Origin: Amycolatopsis iheyensis
GTDB lineage: Bacteria; Actinomycetota; Actinomycetes; Mycobacteriales; Pseudonocardiaceae
Direction: 5' to 3'
DNA length: 64,000 nt
NCBI RefSeq assembly: GCF_024703995.1
Contig: NZ_JAMXQV010000014.1
Location: 1-64,000, forward strand
Under the pieces are notes generated by a model. The model saw nothing but the letters and a program-made list of their open reading frames with translations, ran no database searches and was not told where the DNA came from. Shown piece after piece: positions 37,317 to 46,026 of the stretch (position 1 is its first letter; every line of letters begins with the position of its first letter). The position numbers and the translations under genes were made by a program.

Positions 37317-38433
37317 CGCAGGAGATCTTCGCCCGCACCGGACCCGTCGGAGTCGCTTCGCCCGCCGTGTTCGGCGCGTTGTCCCGGCGGTTGCCGTCGG
37401 AGCTCGTCACGCACAGGCGGCCGTCCGGCAGCAGCACCGGGCTGGTCGGGAACTCCAGTGGCCCGTCGTTGCGCAGCTTCGACGTCGCGTCCGCCGGGTT
37501 GCGGAAGTATTCGACGACGCGGCCGTCGCGCCGGGCCAGGACGATCGCGTTGCGCTCGTTCGCCGCCGTCCAGACCGTGCCCGCGCGGTCGATCACGATC
37601 CCGTCCGCGCCTTCGAGGTACGGGTGCTGCACCTCGAGGTCGTCGAGGCACAGGGTGTTCGCCGGGAACGCGGCGTCGCAGCCGGTCGCCGCGCGTGGGC
37701 GGCCGGCGCGGTCCATCGGCACGCGCCACAGCGCGCCTCGCGCGGTGTCCGCGACCAGCAACGTCCCGTCCGCGGTGAACGCCAGGCCGTTCGCCACGAT
37801 GTGCTGCGAACCGGCGGTGTCCGCCGCGGTCCGGCCGTTCGGCGTGATCGTCACCGTGCCGGGCGGCAGGCCACGCACATCGCGCCCGAGCCCGCCGGGA
37901 ACGACGTCGCTGACCAGTGGCTGCACGCGGAACTGTTCGACCGCGACGCCGTCCGCGCCCGCTCGCCACACCCGGCCCTGGCCGGTGCCGCCGTCGGAGA
38001 TCCACAGCGCGCCCGACCGGTCGAACGCGAGGCCGTTCGCGCCGGGAACGCCGCCGGCGAACACCGTCGCGGCCGGCGGGTTCGCCGTGTCCGGCACGAA
38101 CGACACCACGGTCTCGCCGTTCGCGACGTACAGCCGGCCCCTGCGGTCGAACGTCAGCCCGGCCGGGCTGCACGGCGCCGGGATCGTCCCGACGACCGCG
38201 GCCGGACCGCCGGCCGCGGCGACGCGGTAGACCGGGCACGGGTCGGCGCCCCGTGCCGGGGAGTAGAGGTTGCCGCGGCCGTCGGTGGTCAGGCCTTCCA
38301 GGCCGAGCGGCGCGGCGAACACCGTCTCGAACACGGCGGGGTGCCGTGGCGTGGACACTTCACCGGCGGAAGCGCCGGAAAGGAGCCCGGCGGACAGGGC
38401 GGCGGTGGCGGTGAGGACGACGATCCGGCGCAT
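37306..38433 (-). CDS. Secreted SMP-30/gluconolactonase-like beta-propeller
   Basis: Exported protein of 375 residues. Signal peptide about 1-24. The remainder shows propeller-type repeats: GLTTDGRGNLY, GLTFDRRGRLYVAN, GLAFDRSGALWISDGG, GLAFTADGTLLVADT and GIVIDRAGTVWTA. This pattern fits the SMP-30/LRE-like lactonase family. The enzymatic activity is not certain. Confidence 0.85.
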   Translation of the reverse strand: MRRIVVLTATAALSAGLLSGASAGEVSTPRHPAVFETVFAAPLGLEGLTTDGRGNLYSPARGADPCPVYRVAAAGGPAAVVGTIPAPCSPAGLTFDRRGRLYVANGETVVSFVPDTANPPAATVFAGGVPGANGLAFDRSGALWISDGGTGQGRVWRAGADGVAVEQFRVQPLVSDVVPGGLGRDVRGLPPGTVTITPNGRTAADTAGSQHIVANGLAFTADGTLLVADTARGALWRVPMDRAGRPRAATGCDAAFPANTLCLDDLEVQHPYLEGADGIVIDRAGTVWTAANERNAIVLARRDGRVVEYFRNPADATSKLRNDGPLEFPTSPVLLPDGRLCVTSSDGNRRDNAPNTAGEATPTGPVRAKISCVKP

Positions 38434-38484
38434 CAGGGCCTCCGTTTTGTCGGATTTCCTGCCTACGCCGCCGCGCCCGGGCCG

Positions 38485-39123
38485 TCAAGGCCAGAGGCGC
38501 TCGGTGACCCAGCCACGCTCGGTCTTCCGGTAGCGCAGCCGCACGTGCCGCCGGTCGTGACTGGCCTGCCAGAACTCGACCTCGTCCGGGTCCACCAGGT
38601 ACCGCGTCCACGTTTCCGGGGCCACGCCGGGGTTTTCCCCGACCCAGCGCTCGGCTTCCGCGGCCGCCGCGTCGAGTTCAGCCGGATCGTGCAGCACCTG
38701 CGACTGGTGCCCGATGAACGCCTCGACGCGCGAGGCGGGCGGCCGGGCCAGGAAGTCCTCGGCGGACACCTCGGGCGCGGCAGGGGACACCGGCCCGCGC
38801 AGCCGGACCTGACGACCACGTCCGGGCCAGAAGAACGTCAGCGCGGCACGCGGATCCTTGCGCAGCTGCAGGCCTTTCGGGCTCTCCGAGCTGGTGGCGA
38901 CCGCCCAGCCGCCGGGGCCGACGTCCTTGAGGATCACCACGCGCGCGTCGGGCGCGCCGTCGGCGTCCACTGTGGACAGTGTGACGGCGTGCGGCGCCAG
39001 CACGTGCTCGCCGGCCTCGGTCAGCCACTCCAGGAACAGCTCCCGCGGGTCCGCCGGCGCCGTTTCCGGCGTGAACACGGGAAGTTCTTCGGGGAACGAC
39101 GGCCAGCCGCGCAACGCCACCAT
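38485..39123 (-). CDS. Pyridoxamine 5'-phosphate oxidase-family flavoprotein
   Basis: Protein of 212 residues resembling PdxH: the FMN-binding stretch PDARVVILKDVGPGGWAVATSS, the SPKGLQLRKDPRAALTFFWP segment and a C-terminal dimerisation part ending WVTERLWP. PdxH oxidises PNP/PMP to PLP with FMN, but the N-terminal part is shorter than in E. coli and the C-terminus ends RLWP rather than RLAP, so substrate identity is probable, not certain. It sits 1 bp after the next gene upstream. Confidence 0.8.
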   Translation of the reverse strand: MVALRGWPSFPEELPVFTPETAPADPRELFLEWLTEAGEHVLAPHAVTLSTVDADGAPDARVVILKDVGPGGWAVATSSESPKGLQLRKDPRAALTFFWPGRGRQVRLRGPVSPAAPEVSAEDFLARPPASRVEAFIGHQSQVLHDPAELDAAAAEAERWVGENPGVAPETWTRYLVDPDEVEFWQASHDRRHVRLRYRKTERGWVTERLWP

Positions 39124-39124
39124 G

Positions 39125-39817
39125 TCAGTAACCGTACGGCCCCTGCTGCGGCGGATGACCCGGCGGTGGGTAGACCGGCGGCTGCGGCCCGGCCGGTCCG
39201 GCGTACGGCGGTGGCGGCACCGGCGGCGCGGCCATCGGCGGCTGGGGTTGCGGCTGCCAGCCCGGCGGCGGCTGCGGGGGCGGTGGCTGCTGCGGCGGCT
39301 GCTGGGCCTGCTGCCACTGCACCTGCTCCCACGCCTCGGCGGGCGGCGGGAAGCAGAACGTCAGCTTGGCGCGGATCGCGCCGTGCATCGCGGCGCCCCA
39401 CATCTTCCCGCCGGTGAACGCGTACGCCTGCCCGGCGGTGAGATCGACCGCGACCATCCGCGTCTCGCCGCCGAACTGGTTGCTCGTCTTCGCCGACGCG
39501 GCCTGCGCGGCGTCCGGGTACACCGTCGGGGAGACCAGCCCGGCGATCACGACCGACCCCGCGGTCCAGCCCATGGTGCCGACCATGTTCGCGCGGGCGT
39601 GCTGCGTGGCGCGGCCGGTGAAGTCGTACAACGCGGCGGCGCTGACCTCGGGCACGGGCGCGGCGACCACGCAGTAGTTCATCGTCGTCAGCATCACCGA
39701 CTCGGTGAACAGGCCGACGACGGCCGTCGCGGGCCCGATCTGCACGGAGTTCAGCCGGCCGCCGGAACGCTGGACACGCTCGGCCACCACGCCGAGGTAC
39801 TGCTCGGGGGTGAGCAC
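39125..39817 (-). CDS. Hypothetical protein with Pro/Gln-rich tail
   Basis: Protein of 230 residues. The first 155 residues form a compact mixed domain without signal peptide (VGLFTESVMLTTMNYCVVAAP; MVAVDLTAGQAYAFTGGKMWGA); the last 70 are almost entirely Pro, Gln, Gly and Tyr. I do not recognise the family. GTG 39817 start. It lies 1 bp upstream of the PdxH-like gene, so they may be co-transcribed. Confidence 0.7.
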   Translation of the reverse strand: MLTPEQYLGVVAERVQRSGGRLNSVQIGPATAVVGLFTESVMLTTMNYCVVAAPVPEVSAAALYDFTGRATQHARANMVGTMGWTAGSVVIAGLVSPTVYPDAAQAASAKTSNQFGGETRMVAVDLTAGQAYAFTGGKMWGAAMHGAIRAKLTFCFPPPAEAWEQVQWQQAQQPPQQPPPPQPPPGWQPQPQPPMAAPPVPPPPYAGPAGPQPPVYPPPGHPPQQGPYGY

Positions 39818-39923
39818 GCCGGGACCTCCCTCAGACCGTGAGGGGCCATCGTCGCACGCCCGGCCGTCACGGCGAGTTCAGCCAGCGGTTTTCACACATG
39901 CTTCATGGTTGACTGTGCGCGCT

Positions 39924-40457
39924 ATGCGACGACTCGTACTTCTCGCGCCCGCCGTGGTGCTGCTGGCCGGCTGCGGCCCCACCATCGTGACCGGCACCGC
40001 GACCACCAGCCCGCCGTCCGCGTCGACCGGCACGGCCGCGGGCGCCGAGCTGCCCCCGGACCCGCAACCGGGAGCGACGAAGGACTGCCCCTACCTCGAC
40101 AGCGAGTTCGTGGCCGACTCGAACGGCCAGCACGTCTCGAAGGTGCGCGTGTCGGCCGACCAGCCGCTCCCGTCGTGCTTCTTCTACCGCCCCGACGGCA
40201 AGATCCAGCTCACCGTGCGGGTTTACGTCGGGGACGCGAAGACGGCGACGGCGCTGGTCAACAAGGCGGCGCCGGTCGACACGTCCAACCCGGCGAGCGA
40301 TCCGACGGGCTGGAAGGGCGGCTACCAGTCGGCCGACGACGGCGCCGTTTACGCTGTCTCGAAAGGGGCGTCGGCGGTCATCGCGACCACCAACCAGAAG
40401 CAGAGCGTGAAAGCACGCACAGTGGTCAAGAAGGCTATCGCTGCCCTGAAGCTCTAG
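39924..40457 (+). CDS. Putative DUF2020 lipoprotein
   Basis: Lipoprotein of 177 residues with signal peptide and clear lipobox LLAGC (about 14-18), a Thr/Ser/Pro linker, then a globular domain with two cysteines (KDCPYLDSEFVADSNG and LPSCFFYRPDG). I assign DUF2020 from the CPYLD...FVAD pattern. Anchored outside the membrane; role unknown. Confidence 0.8.
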   Translation: MRRLVLLAPAVVLLAGCGPTIVTGTATTSPPSASTGTAAGAELPPDPQPGATKDCPYLDSEFVADSNGQHVSKVRVSADQPLPSCFFYRPDGKIQLTVRVYVGDAKTATALVNKAAPVDTSNPASDPTGWKGGYQSADDGAVYAVSKGASAVIATTNQKQSVKARTVVKKAIAALKL

Positions 40458-40604
40458 GTAGCGGGCTCCACACGGGTGAGTGATGTTGATCTTGTATTAC
40501 CCTGTGCGTCACGCGCAGGCTTCGTGGACTCGCGCACCGCAGCCACCGGGGCATCCCCACCCCGGGGCGGGGCACCAACTCTGCAACGACAAAGGACAAG
40601 ATTC

Positions 40605-41057
40605 GTGGCTGACACCCTCAAGGACATCCTGCTCGACTCCAGCCGTCGCCCGGCTGTCGTGACCGACTTCGAAGGCCTCGTCGACGCTGAGGTCTCGGAC
40701 AAGGGCGGCGTCTCCGGTGCCGTCGTGAAGACCGGCTTCGCCGCGGTCAAGAAGATCAAGCCGGGCATCATCCCCTCGGCCGTCGACACCCTGCTGCCCG
40801 ACTTCGTCGTGGCGCTCGAGCCGTTCTACGGCGACTACAAGGCCAAGGGTGGCAACGACTTCGGCGCCTACCTGACCAGCCGCTCGGACGAGGCTTCCGA
40901 CGCGCTGCTGAGCGTCACCGACTCGCGCGCGGAGAAGAGCAGCCGCGACAGCATCAAGAAGGTCTACGGCAAGCTGCGCCCGAACGGCAAGAAGAACGTC
41001 GAGGAGGCGCTGCCCCGCCTCGGCGCGCTGGTCGACAAGCACGCCGCCAACGCCTGA
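40605..41057 (+). CDS. DUF6918 family protein
   Basis: Soluble protein of 150 residues beginning ADTLKDILLDSSRRPAVVTD and containing LVDAEVSDKGGVSG, all-alpha in appearance with Lys-rich helices. I recognise it as the actinobacterial DUF6918 family. GTG 40605 follows AAAGGAC. Function unknown. The 147-bp upstream gap presumably holds its own promoter. Confidence 0.82.
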   Translation: MADTLKDILLDSSRRPAVVTDFEGLVDAEVSDKGGVSGAVVKTGFAAVKKIKPGIIPSAVDTLLPDFVVALEPFYGDYKAKGGNDFGAYLTSRSDEASDALLSVTDSRAEKSSRDSIKKVYGKLRPNGKKNVEEALPRLGALVDKHAANA

Positions 41058-41071
41058 TCGCAGACAGCACT

Positions 41072-41109
41072 GAAGAGGCCCCTCGGGTGCACGCCCGAGG
41101 GGCCTCTTC
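41072..41109. terminator. Bidirectional terminator
   Basis: Perfect 16-bp arms GAAGAGGCCCCTCGGG (41072-41087) and CCCGAGGGGCCTCTTC (41094-41109), loop of six. It serves the DUF6918 gene and the convergent Lys/Ala-rich gene. Confidence 0.88.
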
Positions 41110-41118
41110 GTGTGCGGC

Positions 41119-41664
41119 TCAGTTCTTCTTCTCGGCGGGCGCCGGCGACGGGGCCTTGCCGTTCGCCTGCGGGCTCGGCTTCGCCGCTTCGGCGGGCTTC
41201 GGCGCGGGCGGGGTGGCCTTCGGCGGCGCGGGCGCGACCGGCGGCTCCTGCTTCGACCGGAGCGCGTAGGCGGCACCGGCGCCGACCACGAGCAGGCCGA
41301 CCAGCCACGGCCACTTGCGACGGCTGCGCGTGCCCTTGGCCGCGGCCTTCGCGTCGACGACTGCGGCGTAGAAGTCCTTCTTCGCCGCCTTGAAGTCCTT
41401 CTTGCCGCGGCGCTTCGACTCGCCGGCCGCCTTCGCGGCCTTGATGGCGGCCTTCTTCGCCTTGCGGCCCGGCTTGCGCAGCTCGGAGAGCCGGGCGAGG
41501 GCCTCCTTGCGGGCAGCCTTCGAGCTCTTCTTGAGCTCCTTGCGGGTCAGCTCCGTCTTCTTCGCGAGCTGCTTCTGCACGCGGCGGCCGGACTTGGCTC
41601 CTTCGGAGACCAGCTTGTCGGCGGCGTCGACGGCCTGGGCGGTCGCCCGGGACATGGCCTTCAC
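41119..41664 (-). CDS. Lys/Ala-rich histone H1-like protein with a membrane anchor
   Basis: Protein of 181 residues. Residues about 15-115 are extremely rich in Lys and Ala (RKAKKAAIKAAKAAGESKRR), like histone H1-type tails; one transmembrane helix follows (WPWLVGLLVVGAGAAYALR, about 118-136), then a Pro/Ala/Lys tail. Its position before ppiA resembles Rv0008c, but similarity is not provable here. ATG 41664, or ATG at codon 4. Confidence 0.75.
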   Translation of the reverse strand: MKAMSRATAQAVDAADKLVSEGAKSGRRVQKQLAKKTELTRKELKKSSKAARKEALARLSELRKPGRKAKKAAIKAAKAAGESKRRGKKDFKAAKKDFYAAVVDAKAAAKGTRSRRKWPWLVGLLVVGAGAAYALRSKQEPPVAPAPPKATPPAPKPAEAAKPSPQANGKAPSPAPAEKKN

Positions 41665-41809
41665 CTCATCAATCGTTTTGACACTGCTCTGTTGCCCGTA
41701 ACCTATCGTGCCCTTTTTCGGGCCGCTTCGCTCCGTCTTCCTGCGTGAGTACCCGGTTACTCACCCCGCAAAGCCCCCGGACCCCCCGAAAGCTTGAACG
41801 AGTGGCACG

Positions 41810-42328
41810 ATGACGCGTGTGAAAGCGACGCTGCACACCAACCAGGGTGACATCCACCTGAACCTGTTCCCCGACCACGCGCCGAAGACGGTCGCGAACT
41901 TCGTCGGGCTCGCGGAGGGCACCAAGGAGTACACCCAGCCGAACGCGGCGGGCACGAACTCCGGTCCCTTCTACGACGGTTCGATCTTCCACCGGGTCAT
42001 CGACGGCTTCATGCTGCAGGGCGGCGACCCGACCGGCACCGGCCGCGGCGGCCCCGGCTACAAGTTCGGCGACGAGTTCCACCCGGAGCTGCAGTTCAGC
42101 AAGCCGTACCTGCTGGCCATGGCCAACGCGGGGCCCGGCACGAACGGCTCGCAGTTCTTCATCACGGTCGCCCCGACCACCCACCTCAACTTCCGGCACA
42201 CGATCTTCGGCGAGGTGGCCGACCAGGAGTCGCGCGCCGTCGTCGACGCGATCGGCCGCACCTCGACCGGTCCGGCGGACCGCCCGCTGAACGACATCGT
42301 GATCGAAAAGGTCACCGTCGAGCACTGA
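41810..42328 (+). CDS. ppiA: Peptidyl-prolyl cis-trans isomerase, cyclophilin type
   Basis: Cytoplasmic cyclophilin of 172 residues. Active-site motifs are complete: FHRVIDGFMLQGGDPTGTGRGGPGY, ANAGPGTNGSQFFIT and HTIFGEV. No signal peptide. Position equals ppiA (Rv0009). ATG 41810. Confidence 0.97.
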   Translation: MTRVKATLHTNQGDIHLNLFPDHAPKTVANFVGLAEGTKEYTQPNAAGTNSGPFYDGSIFHRVIDGFMLQGGDPTGTGRGGPGYKFGDEFHPELQFSKPYLLAMANAGPGTNGSQFFITVAPTTHLNFRHTIFGEVADQESRAVVDAIGRTSTGPADRPLNDIVIEKVTVEH

Positions 42329-42374
42329 GCGCACTGAAGCTCGGCACGCGAGGTTTCGGTAGGTTGGTCTCATC

Positions 42375-43331
42375 GTGAGCCAACCGCCGAACCCCGCCGC
42401 CGAACCACAAGCCGCGCTCCCCGGGTGCTGGTGGCACCCGAACCGCCCGACCGGGCTGAGCTGTTCCCGGTGCGGGCGTCCGGCGTGCCCTGATTGCCTG
42501 CGTGAGGCCCCCGTCGGCTTCCAGTGCACCGACTGCGTGCACGCCGGCGGTCAGCAGCAGCGCCGGCAGCACCGCGGCTACCAGGAGGCCGGCTTCGGCC
42601 AGCGCACGATCACCGGCGCGCGGCTGTCGAACTCGTTCCTCGCCACGCAGGCGATCCTCGCGATCAACGTCGTGGTCTTCCTCGGCACCGTGCTGCAGGC
42701 CCGGAGCCTCAACGACAACCAGCAGTCGAGCCTCTTCCAGCTCGGCGTGCTCTGGGGCCAGGCGACGTTCGGCGCCGACGAGTGGTGGCGCCTGTTCACC
42801 TCGGGCTTCCTGCACTACGGGCCCATCCACATCGCGGTCAACATGTTCTCGCTGTGGATGATGGGCCGCGCCCTCGAGCCGGTCTTCGGGAAGACCCGCT
42901 ACCTCGCGCTCTACTTCGTCTCGATGCTCGGCGCGTCGACGGCCGTCCTGCTGTTCGACAACCTCGACGGCGGCACGGCGGGCGCGTCCGGCGCGCTGTT
43001 CGGCCTGATGGGCGCCTACGCGGTGATCGTGCTCAAGCTGCGCCTCAACCCGACCGGGCTGATCATCACGCTCGCCCTGAACGCCTTCATCACCTTCGGC
43101 GTCGCGAACATCTCGATCCTCGGCCACGTCGGCGGCCTGGTCACCGGCGCGCTGGTCACCGTGGCGATCCTGTACGCGCCGCAGGCCCGGCAGGCGACCT
43201 ACCAGGTGGCCGGCATCGCCATCCTCGTCGCCGCGATGATCGGGCTGCTGATCTACAAGGACACCGAGGTCGCGACCCAGACGTGCCAGTTCGTCCAGTA
43301 CCGCGGCCAGGAGCTCTACAGCTGCCGCTAG
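42375..43331 (+). CDS. Rhomboid-family intramembrane serine protease
   Basis: Protein of 318 residues with an N-terminal cysteine/histidine zinc-binding element (CWWHPNR, CSRCGRPACPDCL, CTDCVHAG, about 18-57) and six to seven membrane helices. The catalytic Ser is in GASGALFG and the His in ILGHVGGLV; HYGPIHIAVNMFSLW is the HxxxxHxxxN region. It should cut membrane proteins within the bilayer; substrates are unknown. GTG 42375. The 3' end overlaps the next, convergent gene by 4 bp. Confidence 0.93.
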   Translation: MSQPPNPAAEPQAALPGCWWHPNRPTGLSCSRCGRPACPDCLREAPVGFQCTDCVHAGGQQQRRQHRGYQEAGFGQRTITGARLSNSFLATQAILAINVVVFLGTVLQARSLNDNQQSSLFQLGVLWGQATFGADEWWRLFTSGFLHYGPIHIAVNMFSLWMMGRALEPVFGKTRYLALYFVSMLGASTAVLLFDNLDGGTAGASGALFGLMGAYAVIVLKLRLNPTGLIITLALNAFITFGVANISILGHVGGLVTGALVTVAILYAPQARQATYQVAGIAILVAAMIGLLIYKDTEVATQTCQFVQYRGQELYSCR

Positions 43332-43762
43332 CCGCGCGCCCGCAGCGTGCTCAGCACGTCCAGGACGTCCCGCGGGTCTTCGCCGAGGTCGAGCCAGCCG
43401 AAGACGTACAGCTCGTCCTCGTGCTCGACCTCCAGCGTGACGCCGTCGCGGCCCAACCGGCGGGTGGTGCGCAGCCGCGTGCGCGTCCGGCCCCACGGCA
43501 GCCGGTGCGTGCCGCTCAGCGTCCGGGTCACCAGGCCCTCGGCGTCGGCGGCCAGCCGCGGCCGCACGAGCGTGGCGTGGCCGGCGAACGCGCCGACGGC
43601 CACCGCCGCGAGCGCGAACAGGACGAGGCCGCCGCGGTCCCCGGTCAGCGCGTCGGTCACCACGCCGGCCAGCAGCAGCGCGGTGACCGCCCAAGCCGAT
43701 AGCACAAGGGCCCGACGTGGTGCCCAGGAGGTGGGGTAGTTATCCACAGGGGTTATCCACAC
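43328..43762 (-). CDS. PH-like domain membrane protein (Rv0010c-like)
   Basis: Protein of 144 residues: two transmembrane helices (about 18-37 and 46-62) and a C-terminal bacterial PH domain (TRTLSGTHRLPWGRTRTRLR... DELYVFGWLDLGEDP). Position corresponds to Rv0010c in mycobacteria. Start at GTG 43762 or GTG 43747; both overlap perfect DnaA boxes. Role unknown. Confidence 0.85.
   Translation of the reverse strand: MWITPVDNYPTSWAPRRALVLSAWAVTALLLAGVVTDALTGDRGGLVLFALAAVAVGAFAGHATLVRPRLAADAEGLVTRTLSGTHRLPWGRTRTRLRTTRRLGRDGVTLEVEHEDELYVFGWLDLGEDPRDVLDVLSTLRARG
43740..43761. promoter_or_regulatory. Pair of perfect DnaA boxes
   Basis: TTATCCACA at 43740-43748 and again at 43753-43761, same orientation, 13 bp start to start. 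They overlap the start of the PH-like gene and lie just downstream of crgA. Both match the consensus exactly, better than any box in oriC. Confidence 0.7.
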
Positions 43763-43817
43763 TGGGGATGAGTCACACCGGTGTAATTCGGCGTCAAGCC
43801 GCCATTTGGAGTAATTA

Positions 43818-44084
43818 TCAACGCCAGCGCATAGTCATCAGCAGACCCGCGATCATCAGCGCGAACCCGCCGGCGAAGTTCCAGTTGCCCAGGTCGGCCA
43901 TCCAGGAGATCTTGTCCCCGGCGATGTAGTTCACCAGGAGCCACACCAGGCCCAGGAGCATCAACCCGAACATCGGGATCTTCCAGGCCAGGCCACTGGG
44001 GCCGGCGGCCCGCACCTTCACCGGCGTACGCCGGTCGGCAGGCGGGGTGTAAGCGGTCTTCTTGCGGACCTTGGACTTGGGCAT
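43818..44084 (-). CDS. crgA: Cell division protein CrgA
   Basis: Small divisome regulator of 88 residues that in actinobacteria links FtsZ, FtsQ and PBPs and affects septation. Basic N-terminus (PKSKVRKKTAYTPPADRRTP), helix 1 (PMFGLMLLGLVWLLVNYI, about 39-56), an outside loop with the family sequence MADLGNWNFAGGF, and helix 2 ending RWR. ATG 44084 with GAGG upstream. Confidence 0.96.
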   Translation of the reverse strand: MPKSKVRKKTAYTPPADRRTPVKVRAAGPSGLAWKIPMFGLMLLGLVWLLVNYIAGDKISWMADLGNWNFAGGFALMIAGLLMTMRWR

Positions 44085-44270
44085 CGTGTGTTCCTCGCGG
44101 TGCTCTTCGGGCTCGTCTGGTGGCGATGTCCCGCTGAGGGTGCGCAACCAGCGCCACGTGCACACGTTAACGTAAACGACGGTAGGAAAGCAGCGGCCAG
44201 GAGTGGTCGGATTTCCCGTACCGTGACGTCGGGGTCACCAAGTGTTCGACGCGGCTTGAGAGGAGCTTGC

Positions 44271-45371
44271 GTGGCTACACGCGAAGGGCCGGAAGACGAC
44301 CGGCGCAGACACCCCGGTCAGCGGCCCGTGCCCCAGCGCCGCCAGCCGCCAACGCCGCCCGGCGGCCAGGTGCCGCCGCGCCCCGGTCAGCGTGGTGCGC
44401 AGCAGCCGCCGCGTGATCCGCAGGGCCGGCCGCCCCGCCGTCCGCAGGGCCCGCCCCGGCGCTACACCAGCCCGCCCCCGCCGCCCGGCGCGAACGAAGA
44501 GACCGTCATCTTCGCCCCGGTCGGGAAGGGTGGCACCGCGACCGCCGAGAAGCCCGCCCCGGCCCCGCTGGGCAGGGGCGGTGTCGCGATCCGGACGGCC
44601 GGCGAAGTCCTCATCACGCTCGGCCTGGTCGTGCTGCTGTTCATGGTCTACGAGCTGTACGTGACCGACCTGTTCTCCGCGGGCAAGCAGTCCGAGGCGA
44701 GCGACCAGCTCGACGGCGAGTGGGCGCACGACCGCACGCTGCACCCCGAGCTGGTCGACGGCAAGGCGTTCGCCCGGATCCACATCCCGACGTTCGGCGT
44801 CGACTACAACTTCACGATCCAGGAGGGCACCGACGACAAGGCCCTCGAAGTCGGCCCCGGCCACTACAAGGGCACGTCGCTGCCCGGTGAGCCCGGCAAC
44901 TTCGCCGTCGCCGGCCACCGCGTCGGCAAGGGCGCCCCGTTCAACGACCTGGACAACCTCTCCTCCTGTGACCAGATCGTGATCGAAACCTCGACCGACT
45001 TCTACATCTACAAGGTCCTGCCCTACGACGACGAGATCGACGACTGGGCCGGCGCAAAGGGCGCGGACCCGAAGTGCAAGGGCGTCTCGACGCTGCGCGA
45101 CGCCAACGCCGAGGGCGGCGGCGCCTACAGCGAGACCTTCGGCCGCAAGGTCGTGCTGCCCAGCGAGGGCACCGCGGTGAACCCGGTCCCGTACAAGGAC
45201 GCCGAAGCGCTGCCGAAGGCCCAGCAGGCCGCGCTGCTCACGCTCACCACCTGCCACCCGCAGTTCTCCGCCAAGGAACGGCTCATCATCACCTCGGTGC
45301 TGACCCAGCAGGTGCCGAAGAACCAGGTCAAGGACTACGGCGACCTGCTCTCGAAGATCGGGGAAGCCTGA
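44271..45371 (+). CDS. srtE: Class E sortase
   Basis: Membrane-anchored transpeptidase of 366 residues, likely attaching secreted proteins with LAXTG-type signals to peptidoglycan. A long Pro/Arg-rich cytoplasmic N-terminus (about 1-100), one transmembrane helix (about 110-132), then the sortase barrel: the catalytic His lies in AVAGHRVGKGAPF, Cys in LLTLTTCHPQ and Arg in AKERLII. GTG 44271 with GAGGAG upstream. Divergent from crgA; its stop overlaps the next small gene. Confidence 0.93.
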   Translation: MATREGPEDDRRRHPGQRPVPQRRQPPTPPGGQVPPRPGQRGAQQPPRDPQGRPPRRPQGPPRRYTSPPPPPGANEETVIFAPVGKGGTATAEKPAPAPLGRGGVAIRTAGEVLITLGLVVLLFMVYELYVTDLFSAGKQSEASDQLDGEWAHDRTLHPELVDGKAFARIHIPTFGVDYNFTIQEGTDDKALEVGPGHYKGTSLPGEPGNFAVAGHRVGKGAPFNDLDNLSSCDQIVIETSTDFYIYKVLPYDDEIDDWAGAKGADPKCKGVSTLRDANAEGGGAYSETFGRKVVLPSEGTAVNPVPYKDAEALPKAQQAALLTLTTCHPQFSAKERLIITSVLTQQVPKNQVKDYGDLLSKIGEA

Positions 45372-45526
45372 TGTACGCCTGGCTCTGGCGGAAGTTCCCG
45401 GGCCCGTTCGCGGTGAAGCTGACGATCGCGGTGGTCCTCGCGCTCGGCGTCGTCGCGCTGCTGATGTTCGTGGTGTTCCCGTGGCTGGAGCCCCGGCTGT
45501 GGTTCAACGAGGTCGCGGTCAACTGA
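45371..45526 (+). CDS. Small single-pass membrane protein coupled to the sortase
   Basis: Protein of 51 residues starting at an ATG that shares a base with the sortase stop (TGATG). One transmembrane helix (about 15-37), then PWLEPRLWFNEVAVN outside. Such small proteins following class E sortase genes are common in actinobacteria; role unknown. Confidence 0.75.
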   Translation: MYAWLWRKFPGPFAVKLTIAVVLALGVVALLMFVVFPWLEPRLWFNEVAVN

Positions 45527-46026
45527 AGACGCGGAACAAGCACCGCCGGGAACCACCGCCGGAAGACCCGTGGAACGAGATCGGGCCCCGGCTGTGGGTG
45601 GGCGGGCACGTCCGGATCGGCCCCGAGGGCGAGGAGCCCGTGGTGCTCCGGCGTGAGTTCGACCTCGTGCTCAGCCTGTACCAGCGCGAAGGCCACGGCC
45701 CGCCGCCCGACATCGAACACCACTTCGCCGAGATGCCGGACGGGCCGCTGACCGCGGCCCAGATCGCCGACGTCGAGCGGTTCGCCGTGCTCGCGGCCGA
45801 GGCCGTCCGCGCCGGCCGCCTGACCCTCGTGCGCTGCCACACCGGGCTCAACCGGTCCGCTCTGGTCGGTGCGCAGGCACTCGTCGAACTCGGGCTCGGC
45901 GTGCCCGCGGCCATCGACCGCATCCGGCAGCGGCGCTCACCACGGGCGTTGCACAACCGCCTGTTCGTCCAGTATCTGGAGACCGGGCTGCCCGCCGCGC
46001 GGCTCCTGGCCGGGCTGGACGCTTGA
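45481..46026 (+). CDS. Dual-specificity/tyrosine phosphatase-like protein
   Basis: Cytoplasmic protein of up to 181 residues with the cysteine-phosphatase loop CHTGLNRS, matching CX5R(S/T), at about residues 119-126, and upstream FDLVLSLYQREG as in DSP folds. A general acid Asp may be in MPDGPL. The start is uncertain: GTG 45481 or 45499 lie within the preceding gene, and CTG 45523 is preceded by GAGG. It overlaps the next gene by 4 bp. Confidence 0.8.
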   Translation: MAGAPAVVQRGRGQLKTRNKHRREPPPEDPWNEIGPRLWVGGHVRIGPEGEEPVVLRREFDLVLSLYQREGHGPPPDIEHHFAEMPDGPLTAAQIADVERFAVLAAEAVRAGRLTLVRCHTGLNRSALVGAQALVELGLGVPAAIDRIRQRRSPRALHNRLFVQYLETGLPAARLLAGLDA

